NCBI GenBank assembly: GCA_003235605.1
Contig: QJVU01000305.1
Span: 1 to 7,088 of the forward strand
Length of the DNA stretch: 7,088 nt
Reading direction: 5' to 3'
Origin: Planctomycetota bacterium
GTDB lineage: Bacteria > Planctomycetota > UBA1135 > UBA2386
Numbering within the stretch: the first letter of the stretch is position 1; every line of letters begins with the position of its first letter. Made by a program: the position numbers and the translations under genes. This document shows positions 1 through 6,157 of the stretch, piece by piece. A model generated the notes under the pieces. It did no database searches and was not told where the DNA came from. It saw only the letters and a list, made by a program, of their open reading frames with translations.

Positions 1-14
1 GACTGGGCGGGGCG

Positions 15-2042
15 CTACTTGTGCGCTTCCGGCGTCTTCTTGTGCGCCTTGACGATCTCGGCCTGGAGGTTGCCTGGCACGGCCTCGTAGTGCGACATCT
101 TCATGGAGAAGGTCCCCTCCCCGGCGGTGACCGAACGCAGTTGTGTCGAATAATCCTGCATCTCTTTCAGCGGCACCTGGGCTTTGATGATCTGGATGCC
201 TTCCACGACTTCCATGCCCTGCATACGCCCACGCATGCTGGACAGATTGCCTGCGACGTCACCCGTGAAACGCTCTGGGACCTGTATCTCCACGTCCATG
301 ATCGGCTCCAGGAGGATCGGCTTGGCCTTCCCGAAACCGTCCGCGAACCCCCGCTCGCCAGCAAGCTGAAAGGATAGCTGATCCGAGTCCACCTGGTGGA
401 ACTTGCCGTCGTACAGCTCCGCAGAGCAGTCGACCACTGGGAAGCCGGCCAGCGCTCCCGCAGCGAGGAACTTGCGGATGCCCTTCTCGACCTCTGGAAT
501 GAAATTGCGCGGCACAGACCCGCCGACCACCTTGTCGATGAACTCGAAGCCCTCACTGCGCTGCCGCGGGCTGACACGCAGGTAGACCTCCGCGAACTGG
601 CCGCGACCTCCGGTCTGTTTCTTGTGGCGATGGTGCCCCTCCGCCCTCGCCGTGATCGTCTCGCGGTAGGGAATCTTCGGCAGGCCACGTTGGGTCTCGA
701 CACCGAAGCGGCGCAGCAGTCGCGCGAGTTGGACATCCAGGTGCAAGGGGCTCAGACCGGAGACGATCAGTTCGCCGGTCCCTGCGCCGCGGCTGACCTT
801 GAACGTGGGGTCCTCCGCAGCGAGTTTCTCAAGCCCCTCGTTGATCTTCTGCTCGTCACCACGAGCCTTCGGCGACACCGCCAGCGAGTAGGTCGGCTCG
901 GGATACACCGCCCGAGGGAAGCTCAGGGCCTGGCCTTCACTGGTGACGGTGTCCCAGAGGTTGAGCCCCTCCAGCTTGCTGACCACGAAGACGTCGCCGG
1001 CCGCGACCGATGCGACGTTTGCGGTCTCGGCGCCCTTGATACCCAGCAATCCACCGAGTTTCTCGGTGTGCCCGGTGCGGACGCTGAAGAAGCTCGTCTC
1101 GGACTTGAGAGTGCCCCGAAGGCAACGCAGATAGGACATGCGCCCGACATACGGGTCCACCACGACCTTGAACACCTTCGCCGCGAACGGACCCGACTCG
1201 TCCGGCTCCACCAGCAGGCCGTATGAATCGCTACCCGGCTCCGCCGCATTACGGGCACCGAAGTCCGCTGGCGAGGGAAGGTCCTGGGTGATGAAGGAGC
1301 TCAGCTTCTGCAGCCCCTTCAGCTTCGGCGGACACACCGTGAACAGTGGCACCAGCGTGCCCTTCACCACAGCCTTGGCGAAGTGCTTTTCGAGGTCCTC
1401 GCGGGACATCTCTCCCGACTCGAGGTAGGCCTCCAGCACTGAGTCGTCCGCCTCTGCGACTCGTTCCTCGAGCTTCTCGCGATAGGCGTCCGCGTTGGGA
1501 CCTTCGCCATCGAGAACATTGTGGATTGCGGAAAAGTCGTGCCCATCCCCATCCGGGTAGGTGACGGGCACCACCACATCTCCGAAGACTCGGTTGAGAT
1601 CCGCCAGGGTTTCCGCGAACTTGGCATTCTCGCCGTCGGGGTGGGTGACCACGATTGCCCGTCCGAGCCCGGCCTTGCCGGCGGCCGCCCAGAGCCGGCG
1701 CGCATGGAAGGTGACTCCGCCCACAGCGCTCACACACAGCAGCCCGGTCTCCACGACCTGGAACGCCGAAATCGCATCGGCGATGAAGTCCGCGTGGCCG
1801 GGGGTGTCGATGACGTTCAGACGCACGGCCCCCAGCGGCAACTGGAACACGTGGGACACAAGGGTCTGCTTACGCTCTTTCTCCTCGGGCTCGGTGTTGC
1901 TGATGCTCGTGCCGTCCGCCGAGTCTCCATGCCGGTTGGTCACCTTGGTGTGAACCGCCAGCGCGTCGACCAGGGCGGTCTTGCCGCTGTTGCCGTGGCC
2001 GAACACCGCCAGATTCCGGATATCCTGGGAGGGATGAGACAT
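15..2042 (-). CDS. Elongation factor G-like translational GTPase (EF-G paralogue)
   Basis: This 675-residue cytosolic protein has the full EF-G layout and about the usual length (near 690-700). G1 is GHGNSGKT (15-22), the switch I threonine is T60 in EKERKQT, and G3 is DTPGH (79-83). Domain II lies near 275-375, domain III near 385-455, domain IV near 458-580 (HKKQTGGRGQF at 473-483; tip-loop His at H549 in FHQVDS) and domain V near 581-665. EF-Gs use GTP to move tRNA-mRNA on the ribosome or to help split it; which role applies here is unknown. The ERKQT switch I resembles the EF-G-2/FusA2-type paralogue group rather than housekeeping EF-G, which has ERGIT. The oddity is that G4 reads THPD (133-136) instead of NKxD, and the G5 region reads CPP (237-239) where EF-G has SAF. 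The ATG is fixed: an in-frame TAA lies 8 codons upstream (2064-2066) with no other start between. No clear Shine-Dalgarno is visible. Family certain; exact role uncertain. Confidence 0.93.
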   Translation of the reverse strand: MSHPSQDIRNLAVFGHGNSGKTALVDALAVHTKVTNRHGDSADGTSISNTEPEEKERKQTLVSHVFQLPLGAVRLNVIDTPGHADFIADAISAFQVVETGLLCVSAVGGVTFHARRLWAAAGKAGLGRAIVVTHPDGENAKFAETLADLNRVFGDVVVPVTYPDGDGHDFSAIHNVLDGEGPNADAYREKLEERVAEADDSVLEAYLESGEMSREDLEKHFAKAVVKGTLVPLFTVCPPKLKGLQKLSSFITQDLPSPADFGARNAAEPGSDSYGLLVEPDESGPFAAKVFKVVVDPYVGRMSYLRCLRGTLKSETSFFSVRTGHTEKLGGLLGIKGAETANVASVAAGDVFVVSKLEGLNLWDTVTSEGQALSFPRAVYPEPTYSLAVSPKARGDEQKINEGLEKLAAEDPTFKVSRGAGTGELIVSGLSPLHLDVQLARLLRRFGVETQRGLPKIPYRETITARAEGHHRHKKQTGGRGQFAEVYLRVSPRQRSEGFEFIDKVVGGSVPRNFIPEVEKGIRKFLAAGALAGFPVVDCSAELYDGKFHQVDSDQLSFQLAGERGFADGFGKAKPILLEPIMDVEIQVPERFTGDVAGNLSSMRGRMQGMEVVEGIQIIKAQVPLKEMQDYSTQLRSVTAGEGTFSMKMSHYEAVPGNLQAEIVKAHKKTPEAHK

Positions 2043-2066
2043 AAACTTATCCGTGGCTGATGGTTA

Positions 2067-2086
2067 CGTGTTTCGCGAGAAACACG
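2067..2086 (-). promoter_or_regulatory. Hairpin in the probable leader of the EF-G-like gene
   Basis: A perfect 8-bp inverted repeat (2067-2074 with 2079-2086) with a 4-nt loop lies 24 nt upstream of the EF-G-like ATG. Its centre includes TCGCGA, so it could be an RNA hairpin in the 5' leader or a DNA operator. The gene has no visible Shine-Dalgarno, so a structure this close to the start could affect initiation. The dyad is seen directly; its function is inferred. Confidence 0.4.
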
Positions 2087-2136
2087 GGGCGTGGCCGCGG
2101 CGGCGCTCTTCAGCGGCCGGCTGGCGGAGAACGGGC

Positions 2137-2142
2137 ACTATA
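2137..2142 (-). promoter_or_regulatory. Candidate -10 box for the EF-G-like gene
   Basis: On the minus strand this reads TATAGT, one mismatch from the sigma-70 -10 consensus, in otherwise GC-rich DNA. It lies about 95 nt upstream of the EF-G-like start, giving a leader of roughly 85-90 nt that would contain the 2067-2086 hairpin. The sequence 16-18 nt further upstream (TGGTTT or similar) is only a poor -35 match, so this is a weak candidate. Confidence 0.25.
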
Positions 2143-2186
2143 GGCAGTGTCGGCGGCAAAACCAGCGTTGCCCCGGTCCACGCGAC

Positions 2187-2238
2187 CCAGGGCCCGCCTC
2201 TCTGCCGGGGGCACACAACTCCCCCGTTGGGGCCCTGG
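2187..2238 (-). terminator. Nested hairpin directly after the OmpA-lipoprotein gene
   Basis: An outer 9-bp perfect stem (2187-2195 with 2230-2238, CCAGGGCCC and its complement) encloses an inner 6-bp stem (2206-2211 with 2221-2226, CGGGGG/CCCCCG) with a 9-nt loop. On the minus strand the structure begins one nucleotide after the OmpA TAG stop (2240-2242). There is no T-tract after it, so it would be a non-canonical terminator or an mRNA 3'-end stabiliser. It separates the peptidase-OmpA pair from the EF-G-like gene. Confidence 0.45.
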
Positions 2239-2239
2239 C

Positions 2240-2917
2240 CTACTGAGGCTCGCCGACCACGATCTCGACGCGACGGTTGCGGGCCTTGGCGGTGATGTCA
2301 CTACCCTTTGCCACGGGATCATTGGCACCATAGCCCACGACCACCAGGCGCTCCTCGGGAATACCACACTTGCTCGTGAGGAAGCCCGCAACCTTGTCCG
2401 CGCGCTCCACCGAAAGGTGTCGGTTGCTACGGAAGCGGTCCTTCGTCCTGCGGATGGGGTCGGAGTCGGTGTGCCCTTCGACGTAGATCTTGTTCTGTGA
2501 GTAGTCCCGCGTCAGCACACGAGCTACGCGTCGCAGGGTTTCGCCCGCTGAGCTCTTCAGATTGGTGCTGCCGGGCGAGAAAGTCACGGTGTTGTCAATG
2601 CCGATGGAGATGCGCCCGTTCCTGTAGCGCACATGGGCTACGTCCTTGAGATCCTCTTTTATGCGGGATAGCTCCGGCTCCTTTGCCACCGCGGGTTGGA
2701 CCTGCGGCTGGCTCTTCCACGCTTCGGACTTCTCACGCCAATCCCTCTCACGGCTCTCCAGGTCTGCGTTGGCAGCCGTCAGCTCGGCGATCCGTGCCTG
2801 CAGGTCCCGGATCTGCATGTCCTTGTGCATCAACATCTGCTGGTACCGAGCGGTGCAACTGGGCAGAACTGCCAGCACGAGACCGAGGAGTGCCAGCTTC
2901 TTGAAACTCCACTTCAT
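2240..2917 (-). CDS. OmpA/MotB-family peptidoglycan-binding lipoprotein
   Basis: This 225-residue protein probably links the outer membrane to the cell wall. Residues 1-21 form a lipoprotein signal (MKWSFKK, hydrophobic stretch, lipobox LPSC with C21). Residues about 25-68 are heptad-rich and charged, a likely coiled coil, followed by a Pro/Gln linker (70-82). Residues about 107-221 are the OmpA C-terminal domain: GHTD (148-151), N165, LSVERA (168-173) and NRRVEI (214-219). D151 and R172 match the residues that hold diaminopimelate in OmpA/Pal proteins. The loop between them is about 6 residues longer than in OmpA or Pal and resembles MotB. The start was chosen for its signal peptide and a strong AGGAGG 8 nt upstream; the frame stays open much further upstream, but that stretch is the shadow of the peptidase gene. 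ATG overlaps the peptidase TGA, so translation is probably coupled. MotB itself is unlikely, because the N-terminus is a lipoprotein signal rather than a stator helix. Confidence 0.92.
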   Translation of the reverse strand: MKWSFKKLALLGLVLAVLPSCTARYQQMLMHKDMQIRDLQARIAELTAANADLESRERDWREKSEAWKSQPQVQPAVAKEPELSRIKEDLKDVAHVRYRNGRISIGIDNTVTFSPGSTNLKSSAGETLRRVARVLTRDYSQNKIYVEGHTDSDPIRRTKDRFRSNRHLSVERADKVAGFLTSKCGIPEERLVVVGYGANDPVAKGSDITAKARNRRVEIVVGEPQ

Positions 2918-3885
2918 GATCCATCCCTCCTGTCGTGCTCGGACCTTGAAAGAGCACGTCCACGCCTGATGAGAACCAAGATGAACACCATGCACACAAG
3001 CGTCACCGCCAGCATGATCGATGGGTGTAGGCTGGCCTGCCATGCTGGCCAGGTCTCGGTGACGAACTCGAGAACCGATTGCTTGAAGAACAACGTGATC
3101 ACGGCGCCAGCGGCCAGAAAGGGCCCGAAGAACACCTCTGCCTCGCCCGTGATCCACTTGTGAAAGACGCCGTAGAATGCCCCGAACAACGTGCCGAGGA
3201 AGAACGTGATCAGCGCGCCATCCAGACCTACGAACGCGCCGATCGCGGCCATGAACTTCACGTCGCCAAACCCCATCGCTTCGCGACCGAAGACCTTGCC
3301 CGCCGCGGCGCGCACTGCCCAGGTCAGACCGAACCCGGTGGCTAGCCCGGCAAGGGCCTGCAGCAGGCTGTTCGGCACGGGCTTCCCCGGGACCAGAATG
3401 GGCCCGCCGGCCAAGCCAGGCACCAGGACGGCGGCAAGGCAACCGATGACCATGGTTGGCTTCGTCAGCACGTCCGGGAGAATGCGGTGGTCGATGTCGA
3501 TGAACGTGCAGGCCACCAGGAAGGTCAGGAACCAGGCGAGGAACGCAAATCGCATCCAGTCCTGGGTTGCAGTTGCCGAGACCGGCGCCGCCCCCACGAA
3601 GCGCATCCAAAGGGCGACCATGAGCCCGGCGGTCATGGCCTCCACGAGGGGATACCGCAGGCCGATCGGCTTGCCACAGCACCGGGCACGTCCCCGCAGA
3701 AACAGCCAGCTGACCACCGGCAGGTTGTCGAACCACCGGATGGGTGCTCCGCAATGGCGACACCTGGAACGGCTGCCCCTGGAGAAGAAGGTGCCTTCCG
3801 GAAGGCGGTAGATGACAACGTTCAGGAACGACCCCACGCAGCTCCCCAGCAGGATCACTGCCGTGAGCCAGATCGCGTCCGACAT
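2914..3885 (-). CDS. Prepilin peptidase, family A24A (PilD/GspO type)
   Basis: This inner-membrane aspartic protease cleaves, and in many family members N-methylates, type IV prepilins and type II secretion pseudopilins. The N-terminal domain (14-82) has GSFLNVVIYRLP (18-29), CRHC (42-45) and the family stretch PIRWFDNLPVVSW (48-60). The catalytic domain has FIDIDHRILPD (128-138, active Asp at D130 or D132) and MGFGDVK (204-210, D208). FGPFLAAGA (253-261) is the usual late motif. At 323 residues it is longer than many PilD proteins; the extra length includes a Gly/Pro-rich stretch (157-171) and an additional C-terminal membrane segment (about 289-306) with a basic tail. The second cysteine pair is altered: ARCC (67-70) replaces the usual CxxC. 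The ATG is the only usable start, since an in-frame TGA lies 9 codons upstream and no start falls between; its Shine-Dalgarno is weak. No pilin or secretion genes are in the window, so its substrate is unknown. Confidence 0.93.
   Translation of the reverse strand: MSDAIWLTAVILLGSCVGSFLNVVIYRLPEGTFFSRGSRSRCRHCGAPIRWFDNLPVVSWLFLRGRARCCGKPIGLRYPLVEAMTAGLMVALWMRFVGAAPVSATATQDWMRFAFLAWFLTFLVACTFIDIDHRILPDVLTKPTMVIGCLAAVLVPGLAGGPILVPGKPVPNSLLQALAGLATGFGLTWAVRAAAGKVFGREAMGFGDVKFMAAIGAFVGLDGALITFFLGTLFGAFYGVFHKWITGEAEVFFGPFLAAGAVITLFFKQSVLEFVTETWPAWQASLHPSIMLAVTLVCMVFILVLIRRGRALSRSEHDRRDGS
2926..2931 (-). promoter_or_regulatory. Strong Shine-Dalgarno that sets the OmpA-lipoprotein start
   Basis: The minus strand reads AGGAGG with an 8-nt spacer to the ATG at 2915-2917. 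It lies inside the last codons of the prepilin peptidase gene. It decides the start in a frame that is open for another 333 codons upstream, and it is the only strong ribosome-binding site among the gene starts in this window. Confidence 0.85.
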
Positions 3886-3930
3886 GCGTGCCCAACCGCC
3901 CTTGCAAGTTCCTCAAACCAACTACGAGGC

Positions 3931-4040
3931 ATTCGTCCTCACCGGGTCTTGTTTCCTGATGAGGGTTGCAGCACCCGCCAGCATGCTGACCGTATCCTGA
4001 CCGGGTACGCGCTCAGAAGTTAGCGCGCGGGAGGACGAAT
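3931..4040. repeat. Long-range inverted repeat in the lipoprotein-peptidase gap
   Basis: The 10-mer ATTCGTCCTC at 3931-3940 is repeated as its exact reverse complement at 4031-4040, with 90 nt between. The enclosed DNA holds the palindrome CAGCATGCTG (3979-3988), a 6-bp-stem hairpin (4008-4013 with 4022-4027) and a 7-nt direct repeat ACCGGGT (3941-3947 and 4000-4006). The region follows the 631-residue lipoprotein gene and precedes the peptidase gene. It could be a folded 3'/5' untranslated region, an operator region or a small repeat element. No T-tract is visible. Confidence 0.5.
4008..4027 (-). terminator. Hairpin after the Ig-like lipoprotein gene, possible weak terminator
   Basis: CGCGCT (4008-4013) pairs with AGCGCG (4022-4027) around an 8-nt loop, about 58 nt downstream of the lipoprotein stop on the minus strand. 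The stem is pure GC apart from its closing A-T pair. No T-tract follows, so it may equally be part of the larger folded region (3931-4040). Confidence 0.3.
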
Positions 4041-4084
4041 ATCCAGGCAATGCTCCGCGAGGAACCAGCCGCCGGCAATGAAAC

Positions 4085-5980
4085 TCAGTCCGCCTCCACG
4101 ACCAAGGCTCGCAGTCGGGGCACAGCACTGTCCGATACCTGACCGCGCAGTAGGAAGCGGACATGAAAACCAGTCAGCACCTGCAGCGGCCCTGCGGGCA
4201 AGGGGAGCGGACGGGGCAGGGCGCTGGGGTCCAGGTAGGGCCTCCGTGAATCCGTCGGGTCCGGGGCTGCCACCTGGAGGTAGACCTCGAGGTCACCCTG
4301 CACGTCCTCGGCACGAGCGCGCAGGTTGCCCGAAAAGTCCGGGGGCAGTTGCCGCCATTCGGTGTACGCCTCCGCAATCTGGGCGGTGTCGGGGGGCAGG
4401 CCATACTCCATGGTGAGTTCCACGACCGTGGCGCTCTGGGCCGGGCCGGTCACGCGGCCACGCTTGGGGACGGCCAGGATCGTGTGGAACGGGACCCGGC
4501 CCTGGAGTTCGATCGCCGTAGCGATCACCGCCAGGGGCGCACCCGGGCCCAATTTGGCGGTCTGACCCTTCCGCCGGATGCTCCCGGCAACCTGAACGGA
4601 GTCCGCCGCGATCAGCGTCACCGGCGCATAGGCGCAGAGCGCAGCCGGGCTACGCAGATCCGACAGGCGCGCCTTGCCCTCGGGGACCGGCGTATCCAGC
4701 TCGAGCACCCCCTCGATGCGCACCGCCCCGGTGGCCCGGAGCTGAACCGGCCGCTGGGAACGCACCGTGACCGTGACCCCCTTGGGGATGTGGATCCCCT
4801 GGAAGTTGAACGCGGGGCCGCAGGCCTGGGTCTGGCCGTTCCCCAGCTTGAAGTCCCGCATGGGCTCCAGCACCATGGAGGACTTGGGGTGGAACACTCC
4901 GTGGCTGCCATAACCTGCCTCCCGGCGGGCCAGGGGCTGGATCCAAGCACCCTCGCCTGGCTCCCTGCCCTCGACGCACTCGAACGAGAGCCGGTCCGGG
5001 GCCACCGCCTCGAAACGCAGGCTGTCGGCGGCATTGCGACCGGGGAGGCGCAGGAGCGGTGGCTTGGGCCCCTCATACACCAGGACCCGGCAAAACCCCC
5101 CTTCCGCACCGCTGAGCCCCCGGTCCCGGTAGTCCCGGACTCCCTGCTCCTGCTTCACCAGGACATAGACCGCATCCCCGGACTGGACCGCCCCGGCGTC
5201 CTCCAGCACCAACCGGACGGTGCAGCCGGGATACGGATCCAGGGGCTGCGGTCGCGAGACCACCAGGGTCGAGGCCAAGACCAGCCGCTCCGCCTGGGCT
5301 GTGCCCCGGCGGATGCAGTGAACCTCGAAGGCCTCTGGTCGCACCGTGGCTGGCACCAACGGCAGGGTGAAGTGCAGGTCCAGCCTGCCGCTGGCAGCGG
5401 CCATCTGGATCGGCCGGCGCCGCAACTCGAGATCCCCTGGGTTTGCGGGGGGCAGGAGTGGATAGGGAAGGTCGGTCTCCTCGGCGGTGGCGCTGACGGT
5501 GTAGAAGTAGCGGTATTCGTGCCGCAGCAGCGGCCTGCCGCTCAGGGAGCTCACGGTGTTGGTCAGGGGCAGGCCAGCAATCTCGAGGCGATAGAGCTGC
5601 CCCGGCTGCAGGCTCCCGTCTTCCAGGCCCGGCGTCAGCGGCGGCTCCGGCTCCAGGATCACCGACCGGCTGTGGATGGTCACGCTCCTGAGCCTGACGA
5701 TGCCGCCATCTCCGGTGAGCTTCACCAACCGCAGGGTGTCATCGGTCACCGACAGCGGGTCCAGGTCCTGGGTGAAGAAGACTGCCACCTGGGAGTTGAG
5801 AAACAGCCGCTGGGGGTCGGTTCGGGTCCCTGTGCCCGGGCCGTAGTCGGGGACCACTTTCAAGACCCCCAGCTCGGCCTGGCGCTCCTCCGCCGCGCAG
5901 GCCACAAGTCCCGACAGGAACAGCAGAAGCAACGTCTGCCCAAGGGAATGCTGGGGTCGAACTCGCTCTTGTTCCCGCAT
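4085..5980 (-). CDS. Large secreted lipoprotein with Ig-like (Big_5/SbsA-type) domains
   Basis: The 631-residue protein begins with a lipoprotein signal (hydrophobic 16-27, lipobox LVAC, C28). Alanine after the cysteine would fit outer-membrane sorting in a diderm. Residues about 56-163 read as a bacterial Ig-like domain of the Big_5/SbsA type: a VAVFFTQDLDPLSV strand (65-78), a VILEP strand with PPLTPG (107-118), and a closing FYTVS (159-163). Residues about 195-303 look like a second, diverged copy ending in CRVLVYE. Residues about 391-480 have a beta-rich pattern (IHIPKGVTVTVRSQRPVQL at 396-414, then VRIEGVLELD) seen in large secreted beta-helix-like proteins. Residues about 555-629 form a last beta module ending FHVRFLL...PRLRALVVEAD. 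No catalytic motif was found. The role is probably structural or adhesive at the cell surface; this is inference. The ATG is the first start in frame; the Shine-Dalgarno is poor. A candidate promoter lies upstream (6032-6037). Confidence 0.85.
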   Translation of the reverse strand: MREQERVRPQHSLGQTLLLLFLSGLVACAAEERQAELGVLKVVPDYGPGTGTRTDPQRLFLNSQVAVFFTQDLDPLSVTDDTLRLVKLTGDGGIVRLRSVTIHSRSVILEPEPPLTPGLEDGSLQPGQLYRLEIAGLPLTNTVSSLSGRPLLRHEYRYFYTVSATAEETDLPYPLLPPANPGDLELRRRPIQMAAASGRLDLHFTLPLVPATVRPEAFEVHCIRRGTAQAERLVLASTLVVSRPQPLDPYPGCTVRLVLEDAGAVQSGDAVYVLVKQEQGVRDYRDRGLSGAEGGFCRVLVYEGPKPPLLRLPGRNAADSLRFEAVAPDRLSFECVEGREPGEGAWIQPLARREAGYGSHGVFHPKSSMVLEPMRDFKLGNGQTQACGPAFNFQGIHIPKGVTVTVRSQRPVQLRATGAVRIEGVLELDTPVPEGKARLSDLRSPAALCAYAPVTLIAADSVQVAGSIRRKGQTAKLGPGAPLAVIATAIELQGRVPFHTILAVPKRGRVTGPAQSATVVELTMEYGLPPDTAQIAEAYTEWRQLPPDFSGNLRARAEDVQGDLEVYLQVAAPDPTDSRRPYLDPSALPRPLPLPAGPLQVLTGFHVRFLLRGQVSDSAVPRLRALVVEAD

Positions 5981-6031
5981 GCTGGGTGTCCAACGCCGCC
6001 CGGTCCCGGGGACTCCTCGCCGACGCAGGGC

Positions 6032-6037
6032 AGTATA
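6032..6037 (-). promoter_or_regulatory. Candidate -10 box for the Ig-like lipoprotein gene
   Basis: The minus strand reads TATACT, one mismatch from the -10 consensus, 51 nt upstream of the lipoprotein ATG and downstream of the 6107-6137 hairpin. The expected -35 position is GC-rich (GGCCCC) and does not match. The position fits a separate transcript for the lipoprotein, but the evidence is weak. Confidence 0.28.
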
Positions 6038-6106
6038 CGCGGGCAGGGCGTGTGGGGGCCCAGCTACGTGGCGGTAGCGGCTACTTACACCGCGGGGGGT
6101 ACACGG

Positions 6107-6137
6107 CGACGGGCCGCCCCGTCGGGGCGGCCCGTCG
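6107..6137 (-). terminator. GC-rich perfect hairpin, probable terminator of the upstream gene
   Basis: A perfect 14-bp stem (6107-6120 with 6124-6137) closes on a 3-nt loop and starts 20 nt after the TAG stop (6158-6160) of the partial gene. The stem is almost all G-C pairs. There is no T-tract on the minus-strand side, so it would act as an I-shaped terminator or an mRNA end protector rather than a classical intrinsic terminator. Confidence 0.65.
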
Positions 6138-6157
6138 GCTGTTCCAGCCCCCAGCAG

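Noticed and set aside
396..1226. 276-codon open frame on the plus strand
   Set aside because: It lies wholly antisense to the EF-G-like gene, whose family motifs are clear; long antisense frames are common at this GC content and this one shows no recognisable domain.
1521..2060. 179-codon open frame on the plus strand
   Set aside because: Antisense to the N-terminal part of the EF-G-like gene, with no family motif or ribosome-binding site.
3191..3811. 206-codon open frame on the plus strand
   Set aside because: Antisense to the prepilin peptidase gene, Arg/Pro/Thr-rich and low in structure, typical of a shadow frame.
2918..3916. Open frame extending the OmpA-lipoprotein gene 333 codons upstream through the prepilin peptidase gene, as if one 558-residue fusion protein
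   Set aside because: The upstream part has the composition of a shifted frame over the peptidase gene. The signal peptide and the strong Shine-Dalgarno both place the real start at 2917.
3963..3976. Small dyad GGGT/ACCC, considered as part of a terminator
   Set aside because: Only 4 bp of stem; too short to support as a separate feature.
3922..4164. 80-codon minus-strand frame in the gap before the peptidase gene
   Set aside because: It overlaps the end of the lipoprotein gene in another frame, has no Shine-Dalgarno, and spans the inverted-repeat region; no domain or signal was seen.
6063..6084. GCTAC/GTAGC/GCTAC short repeats between the hairpin and the lipoprotein promoter candidate
   Set aside because: Only 5-nt units, expected often by chance in GC-rich DNA; not enough for an operator call.
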